Shown one piece after another: positions 57,547 to 64,000 of a stretch of 64,000 nt of DNA. The position numbers and the translations under genes were made by a program. Under the pieces are notes generated by a model, which worked only from the letters and a program-made list of their open reading frames with translations, did not search any database and was not told the origin of the DNA. Origin of the DNA: Lepas anatifera (taxonomy: Eukaryota; Arthropoda; Thecostraca; Lepadidae); contig JAOTON010000213.1 of assembly GCA_034440635.1 (NCBI GenBank), positions 1-64,000 on the forward strand. The letters run 5' to 3'. Within the stretch, counting starts at the first letter, position 1; the number at the start of each line of letters is the position of its first letter.

Positions 57547-58260
57547 ATTATAAAAACAGTTATGAGAAATAGGTATTTAGATGCCACAGCTACATACCGT
57601 ATTATAAAATGACAATCATGATTCAATTTCAGTTCCCAGTCGAGAGAATTGCAGTCATCATAAGGTATATAAAAACAGAAGTAAGCGTAGCTTGCTCTTC
57701 AAAATGATATCAAGTCTGCGTAAAAGCAAGTTTCATCGGCTATTAATGGTACATGTGCTGCATTGACTTCAATGCCACCTCACACCAGCAACATCCGTAT
57801 CATATACAATGTGCCATCCCCTTACAAAAATAACGAAGGTATAATCACCTGGTGATTATATGGGAGCCTACGCAAAGGATGTCAAACGGTTTCATAAATT
57901 TCCCATCACTATGCTTGGTGCCCTCAAACTTCAACTGTTATCCATGACATATTAGCGAATGATACCATCGTGACTGGAAATTGGTGGGTTGAAATCAATA
58001 ACCACTGTATCTTCACCTTCGCGATCATCTGTTTTTCTCCCTTACATTTTGTAGCTCGATTCCCTGAAACCCCGTTCCGCCCAGTTGATTCCGGAAACTG
58101 TGTTGTGGTACGGCGTTGCAGTTTGCAGTGAACCGTCACTAACACCCGGCGCTTTGCAATTTTGACGCAGTGGCGTAACCAGGACGTCGTCTAGGGGGCA
58201 GAGCCGAGACTACCCAGGCTAGAAGTGCGGAGGGTTCATGTGTGCAGGTAGATGTCAACC
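57547..58260. other. unannotated; solo MITE end
   Basis: CAGTGGCGTAACCAGG at 58168 is a CAGTGGCG-type end without a visible partner. The rest is featureless. Confidence 0.4.
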
Positions 58261-58269
58261 AAAAGAGAG

Positions 58270-58480
58270 ACTACGCACCGCAGCAGTGACACAGTTGGTA
58301 AGGACAGGCAGTTCGGTATGGGAGGTCCCTGGATCAAAGCTCACCTCCAGTGGCATTTAATCGACCGCCTCCTATTTCGGAGATGATAGTAAACTAGACA
58401 GGGCTCGGCTTCACACGGTGTTCATGGTGACTAACACCAGCCAGTCCCTTTGCAAATCAGGATAAGTGCCTAATCAGCCT
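58270..58480 (+). repeat. tRNA-derived SINE-like sequence
   Basis: Box A-like TGACACAGTTGGTAAGG near 58287 and box B-like GGATCAAAGCTC near 58331, with a non-tRNA tail (GATAGTAAACTAGACAGGG). The box B departs from consensus, so this is an old or alternative family. Confidence 0.45.
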
Positions 58481-59289
58481 GTAAACAGATCCGCAAGTCC
58501 AGTGGCACCGCCCGAGGGCACGGCATTGTCACGTGTCACCGAAGCAGCTGTCTGTTCCACCGGGCCCGAGAAATCGGACAGCGTCACCGCCTGGTACGGC
58601 GGGGCGTGTGACAGGGAGCGTGTGGACACGACTGTGCCGCCAAGGGTGCCGATAACTTCCTGCCGTGTAAATGGAGCGTGCATGTATTATATGTAGAACA
58701 TTCCCCAGGTATAAAAAATATAAGAAAGGAGGTCAATACCCAGCGGACACCAGCAGCGGCATTGCCAAATCGATTCGGAGCGGGTAATGACAGGGGCGGC
58801 GAAGCTTCTCCTGAACTGATTTGATGTCTTTGCGAATACTTCCGAGGTGGTTTACCAGCTCTGAACTCGACAACATTTACCGCAGTCGTCGGCAGAGGAA
58901 AAACATGGGCCTGTAGTCCCACAGTTTTGAGAGCGTGTTCTCCCCCCCGCTTCGATGCCCACGGTTCCTGTCTACACCACTGCATCACCACAGACCCGTT
59001 CAAAGCAAACCCGTGCAAAGTTGGCCATCCACTTCAGCCGCTTTTCAAGTGCTTCGGAGGAGCAAAGCGAACGTCCCACCTGTGGCGATGCGGTAGCTGT
59101 GTGATGGGCGCTATCGATCAGGGGTTGGGCGCGGAGCTCACCCACTCTTATCCGCTGCAGAGATGCCGCCATTTAGACCGGGGCAATCCAGACTGCTGGG
59201 TTCAGTGGCGTAGCCAAGAGGGTCCTCGGGGTTCGCGGATCTCCTTCGGCCTAGCTTATGCGGTGCAAAGGGCCTCACTTCAGACCGGC
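58481..59289. other. unannotated; solo MITE end
   Basis: CAGTGGCGTAGCCAAGAGG at 59203 is another solo CAGTGGCG-type end. Overlapping frames on both strands (up to 164 codons at 58927-59421) have no recognised domain and run into the tandem array. Confidence 0.35.
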
Positions 59290-59830
59290 CGTTGGCGAGT
59301 GTTGTCTCAGGGTCCACCACAGTGCCGGTCTCAGGCCCCATCCCTCCATAAATGGTCTCAATCCCCCCGTGCCAGTCTGAGGGGAACATCGAATGCTTAT
59401 CTAAGGGGTTCCTTGTGTTAGTCTCAGGGGCCCTTCAAGTCTTGGTTTTGAAACTCCGAGTTCTAGTCTCAGGGAGCACATCGAGTGTTAGTCTTGGGGC
59501 CCCCGAGTGTTGATAGTTCAGGGGCCCTCCAAGTGTTGGTTTCAGCCCTCCTTCCCCCGAAATATTTAGTCTAAGTGGGAACATCGAGCATTGGCTTTGA
59601 GGACCCCCGAGTACAGCCTCACCTCCCCGCAGAGGTGGATTCAGGGGCCAGAGACTGTTTGTCTCAGTTCCTCAGTGCTGGCCTCAGTGAGCGCCCAATT
59701 ATGGGTCTCCGGGCCCCTGGCTGCTGGTCACCGGGTTCCAAGTTAGTATCATGGGCTGCATATGAGTAAAGACGTTGTCGCACTCCAAAATCTCAAATGA
59801 CGGCTCCCGAGTGTTAGTCTCGGAGGTCAC
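59290..59830 (+). repeat. degenerate ~21-27-bp tandem repeat
   Basis: GAGTGTTAGTCTCAGGGGCCC-type words recur every 21-27 bp (for example near 59410, 59455, 59485, 59510, 59800). Units are strongly diverged. It is similar in style to, but different in sequence from, the array at 29090-29601. Confidence 0.7.
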
Positions 59831-62800
59831 CTACTCGTAGCCCAGAGATCACGGTTGTTTACCTAAGGGGCTCATATCATGGTCTAAGGGTCTTCCTGAT
59901 CTCTTTCTCCCATCCAGGGTCAAGGAATTGGACTTAAAAGACCTTTTACGTGTTCCTAAGTCATCATCATTCCAACATCATCAGTCTAAGACACACATCG
60001 GTCGCTGCCCCGAGGCGGATTCTTTTAATTCGCCACATGCTAGTTTTAAGTCTAGTGTAATTAGACACGTTAAATGCATGCCTTTTAACCTCATCCGTGT
60101 GCTTTAGAATTGTATTCGTCTAATGAGCTGTTTAAGCTGTTTTAAGTCATACGTTTACCGCTTTGAATGTGCTTTACCTTATATGTTTAGTCATTGGGTA
60201 CCTTTACCACCAATAGGAGATACGTCACCGTAAATACTCATCTAGTGTTTTTTATGTCCGTGACTTCAGCTGTAATTGGGGCAGATACCTGCTGCTGATA
60301 TAACTGAACAAATACCTATATACAAATGCATAAACAAAAAACCCAATCTATATAAAGATACAATCAACATGTTCCAAATTTAAAACAAATTCGACTCTAC
60401 AAATTCGAAAGAAATGCGTATGCAACACCTACGGCACAATGGTGAACACCAGATGAGAGAGCATTGTAAAGTAGAAGATAAATAGAACACCCGTATTGTA
60501 CCGAAATGTTGTATGCAGCCAGAACAAAATCAACTAGCCATATCGTTAAAGAGGACGGAAGCTTCATAAACCTAGATTAATTAATACAAACATGTCCCCA
60601 TCTGAGGACAAATTTCCTATAGTTACACACACTTCAGCGGCAATTCCGATTGTCTGAAAGACGACCATATTGCAAACTGCACAAAGCTTCCAAATGTACT
60701 CTGATTTGGAAAATCGGCCAGTATCCATCGACGAATGTAACAAAATGCTCCCTATTCGCCACTGTTAAATTCGACACTTCTAGAAAAAACATAATCATGA
60801 ATAAAGCCCCTGCAGCCGTACAAAAATAGGAAGTAGGTGGGCTTCAACCGCAGAGCGGACGTCGTATCTTCGAAATATCATTTAAATGTTGTATGTCCAC
60901 GAAGGTTCAATCCTTACACTTTTCTATCACTCACCAGTACATTCCCACTCGAAAGTTTGTTTTCGTTCCTAGAATAACTGGTAGCCCATTGGGCACTGAA
61001 TGTTTTTGAATGGACGACTCTGATCATGCCTTCTTGTGTGACGACTTTGAGAAGCCATTTTGGAACAGAGTTCCGCCTTTATTGAAATCAAAACTCAATT
61101 TAACTGCTGGTTTTGTTTGCTATACAACTGCGATTTTAGGAAATTTTATTTGCAAAATTGGGGAGGGGTCCGGACCCCCTCCTCCACTATGACAGCAGCC
61201 GTCAGTAAATGACGGGCCTTCCATCCGCTTTCTTCAACAATTTTCAAACACCCTCCTGTCGAAAAAGGCTTCCTCTACCTAAAATAACAATGGTAAAACG
61301 CTGACGGTGCAAAAAAAGAGAATTTGGGAACTCTAGAATAGTTCACAAAAATATATATTTAAGACTTTTGCTGTGGTTTTTTATCTATTTATTTATTTAT
61401 ATATTGATTAGATATCTTTCGACTCTCCACAAATATCATGGCTATTCTTAGTCCAGCGTCAGTAGGGACCACTCTTAGGTTGAATTAATAGTATTTCAAT
61501 AAATTAGCACAAGGAAAAGGCGCAGGATCCAACAGAGGGGGAGGCAGGGGCGACCCCGCGAGCGGTGTGACCTGCGTGACCACTCAGCGGACACTGATAC
61601 ATTTTCTCTAGCACATTCAGGGATGGATCCAGGGGGCGGGGAAGCGCGTTTCCCTGCATATTAGCCGCCAACATTTTTCATTTTATATTTTTGCGGTGGC
61701 TTCTTTGCGTTCTTTCTTCAAAACCTGCACATTTTACGAGTCTGCGCTCGTTGCTCCTCCACCTAAGCCATTGGCCGAGATCCAGCACTGGATACATTAA
61801 TGAGCACTGAATTACCCCTGGCGATCGAAAGAAACACTTTATGCATCAAAGGAATAGGTTGTGACCGTATTAATAGTTTACTATGGATTAATTGAACAGA
61901 CTATGTCTAAAAGCTGACCAATTAAAAGGATCCACTCATATCTCTGGGCCCCAGCCAGGCCTCCAAAGTTCTCGCCGAATAAAGCAATTCCAGGCTAGCC
62001 GATGAGTTAGCCTCCACCCCAGAAATGCAGCTCGATCGTTAACGTTATTCCAGCTTGGAATTTTGCTTTGCTTTACATTCTTGCTTTTTACATCATCTTA
62101 CTACATCTGTAGCATGCAATGCCACATTTTCATGTATAGCATGCAATGCCACAATATAGCAGATAATGCACATTATTTATAGCATGTAATACCATTTAGT
62201 GGCAATATTGACATGGCACGGAAAAATTGAGCTGTTGAAAGAAGATCGATTTGTTTTAATAATTGATAAGCGCATGATTTAGTTGTTGTTTTTTGTTTTT
62301 CAGTATGTTTCCGGTATTTTCTGTGTTTATTCCGTTTTTCTGTTGTATATGTGCCGTTAGTGTTTTTGTTTGCTTTTAGTAGTTTTTGGTTTGTTGATTT
62401 GATTTTACTAACCTCATAATTTGTCTCGCTGTTCAGATGTGAGTATAGATTTGAGTTTGATCTGTTTCATTACTGGGAAACCCTTGCTCTTCGTTCTTTA
62501 GTTGGTAATTAATTATTTTTGCGCTGCCCCCGCGTACTATTTATTGCATCTTAACATATGTGGGCCTCACTTGGAATTATCATGTTAAGATATTTCTGTG
62601 ACTATTTGTTCTTTGACGTCTATTTAATAAATTGTGTTCATTACGTTTTTCTTTGTCGCTTCTTTTATTTTTCTTTCCCTTTAAAGGTTGTGGTGGTGCC
62701 TGGGGAGTGGCTGTCGCTGTGGTTGGGTACCCTGTTTTGTGGCTATGTCTTGTGTTATATGAAAACAATCTCTCTCATAATTTTCACTCATGTCCCCTCG

Positions 62801-62870
62801 CCCATCAGTAATAGCCAGCTAAAGCCAGACTCTCTCCTTCCATCACCGAAAACCAGTAAATATCAGAACT
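59831..62870. other. mostly featureless AT-rich DNA
   Basis: A GGATGGATCCAGGGGG word at about 61621 is a MITE-type end without a partner. A small three-unit repeat of TATAGCATGCAATGCCA-type occurs at about 62110-62195. No gene is supported. Confidence 0.4.
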
Positions 62871-63070
62871 CAGGTGCGCCGCCACGGAATTATTACAGGG
62901 GACGCACCCGAGCTGGTGCTGACCGGGGGAGGCGAATTTTGAGATGTATTCGGTACCTGACAGCATTAATGATGATGGACCAAAAATTTTGGGGGGACGT
63001 TCCCCCTCCCTGGTTGGCCAACAGAGAGAGGGGACGCGTCCCCCATCCCCCCCCGCTTTCGGTGCCCATG
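62871..63070 (+). mobile_element. 200-bp hAT-like MITE, second copy
   Basis: It runs from CAGGTGCGCCGCCACGG to TTTCGGTGCCCATG and matches the copy at 42489-42693 along its length. The flanking 8-mers TCAGAACT (62863-62870) and CCAGAACC (63071-63078) agree at 6 of 8 positions, both differences being C/T changes. This is consistent with an aged 8-bp target duplication. Confidence 0.85.
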
Positions 63071-64000
63071 CCAGAACCTCCTCTTCGGTCCTTGACGTCA
63101 TACGTAAACAGCCCCTTATTTTCCAACAACCTACACAGCACTTTTCAGACGAGTTGGTGCTTGACTCGTGTCCCACCTTGATTCCACTTTCAGAGCCCAA
63201 AGTGAAAATGATGCAACAAAATAGGTAACTTTGGATAGCATCATCAATTAGCAATGAACCCCGAAAATGATGACCTAACAAATTGGATAGAAAAATATCC
63301 AAATGAGTTGCGTTTTTACCAGGGTGAAAATTGCACAAAATCACCGGTTTCTTCCTGCAAGCACGCACGTTCAAAGAAAACTTAGTACACCCTTTTCCCG
63401 CTAGTGGTTCTGCCTGTTCATAACCATAGCTGCAATTCTTCCCCACGATGTTTATGTTGGCACCGTTTTCCCCTAGTTCATAATGACAAAATGACTACCA
63501 CACATTGGTACTAACAGATTGTAAGGAATTGCAATTTTTTATCTACCATTTCCAAAAGTGACGCCCCTTTCCAAAAACGTCAATTCCCGGCGGTGGATAG
63601 CACCAAAAGTGGCTGTTAAGTGGCGTGGACTGGAATGGTCGCAAAAGTTGCATCTCTATCAGCGGTCTACCCGTTCCCTGCGGGGGTCCAGACCGCACGT
63701 CAGGAAACCGCCCCAGGCGACCAATCATCTCGCGGCAGCGGCCGCAGTGTCAGATCTATCTTCTCTTGGTTGGCTCTGCCCGAGGGCCTGACCGATATAT
63801 TCATTATAATACAATAAAACAGGAGGACTGTTGCAGAATCCCGGTGGTTTGTTTCGGTGCTCTCGGTATCATGACAAAGAACATAAAACACGCCTTAAGT
63901 TACCCTAAAAACAAGTTACCCTAAAACCGCAAGTCGACAAAAATATCAAGAAAAGAAACAGAAAAAGAGGGTTCAGTCACCTCTGGTTCAGTCCGGCTAT
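63071..64000. other. no supported gene; Cys-rich frame into the MITE
   Basis: A minus frame at 62805-63446 (213 codons) has an anonymous Cys-containing first part and runs into the hAT-like MITE, which supplies its last third. I do not assign a function. The window edge has no recognisable element. Confidence 0.3.

Noticed and set aside
62558..63181. 207-codon plus-strand frame with a hydrophobic start
   Set aside because: Its second half is the hAT-like MITE, and the first half is AT-rich with low-complexity Phe/Tyr/Leu content. No start or splice support.

Overview
The window looks like intergenic DNA from a metazoan, most likely a marine invertebrate. That guess rests only on the repeat content: decayed non-LTR retrotransposons with simple-repeat tails, several tRNA-derived SINEs, many short DNA transposons, and long (TA)n, (GA)n and (CT)n tracts. 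I find no bacterial operons, no rRNA, no CRISPR array and no host protein-coding gene that I can support. The open frames are short. The longer ones are either retrotransposon debris, translated microsatellites, or unrecognised frames without start or splice context.

The dominant theme is a group of non-autonomous DNA elements that make up roughly 30% of the window by my tally. I call them TAR (TTAA/AGGTCA repeat), with local labels A, B, C, D and F. The best copies are 0.8-1.0 kb. They are bounded by TTAA and have short terminal inverted repeats: A begins TTAACACGCGCATTGACG, B begins TTAACCC, C begins TTAACACCCGCACTGG. Just inside the terminus comes a GC-rich palindrome, then often a second hairpin. 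The bodies are packed with AGGTCA/TGACCT hexamers, the half-site bound by nuclear receptors. TTAA targeting is supported internally by nested insertions whose empty sites survive in sister copies. This fits piggyBac-type MITEs, but no transposase is present here.

Layout: 1-3.6 kb holds two decayed LINE ends. 4.1-6.1 kb is TAR-B with TAR-C inserted at a TTAA. 6.6-11.5 kb holds degenerate TAR copies and a (TA)n foldback plus GA/CT tracts. 13.7-17.0 kb is a SINE, then TAR-B carrying two TAR-A insertions, the second split by a LINE. 17.3-22.0 kb has TAR-F, a SINE and a C-A-B-inverted-B composite. 23.9 kb is a 33-bp minisatellite. 24.4-30.4 kb has two complete TAR-A copies, a SINE and a second minisatellite. 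31.2-38.4 kb has C/B, LINE, mosaic A/C/D with a SINE inside, and another TTAA-bounded candidate. 39.2-39.6 kb is a SINE apparently nested in a SINE. 42.5 and 62.9 kb carry two copies of a 0.2-kb hAT-like MITE with 8-bp target duplications. 43-48.6 kb has more C and D, with a B copy inserted inside the D terminus. 48.6-54.2 kb is mostly featureless. 54.2-55.1 kb is the cleanest complete TAR-C. The rest is sparse: a large GA tract, MITE ends, SINE-like fragments and a degenerate tandem array near 59.5 kb.

Nothing here works together as a pathway. What the sequence records is layered transposon history. The observation most worth following is the very high density of nuclear-receptor-like half-sites, including perfect DR1 spacing, shared by element families whose bodies otherwise look different.
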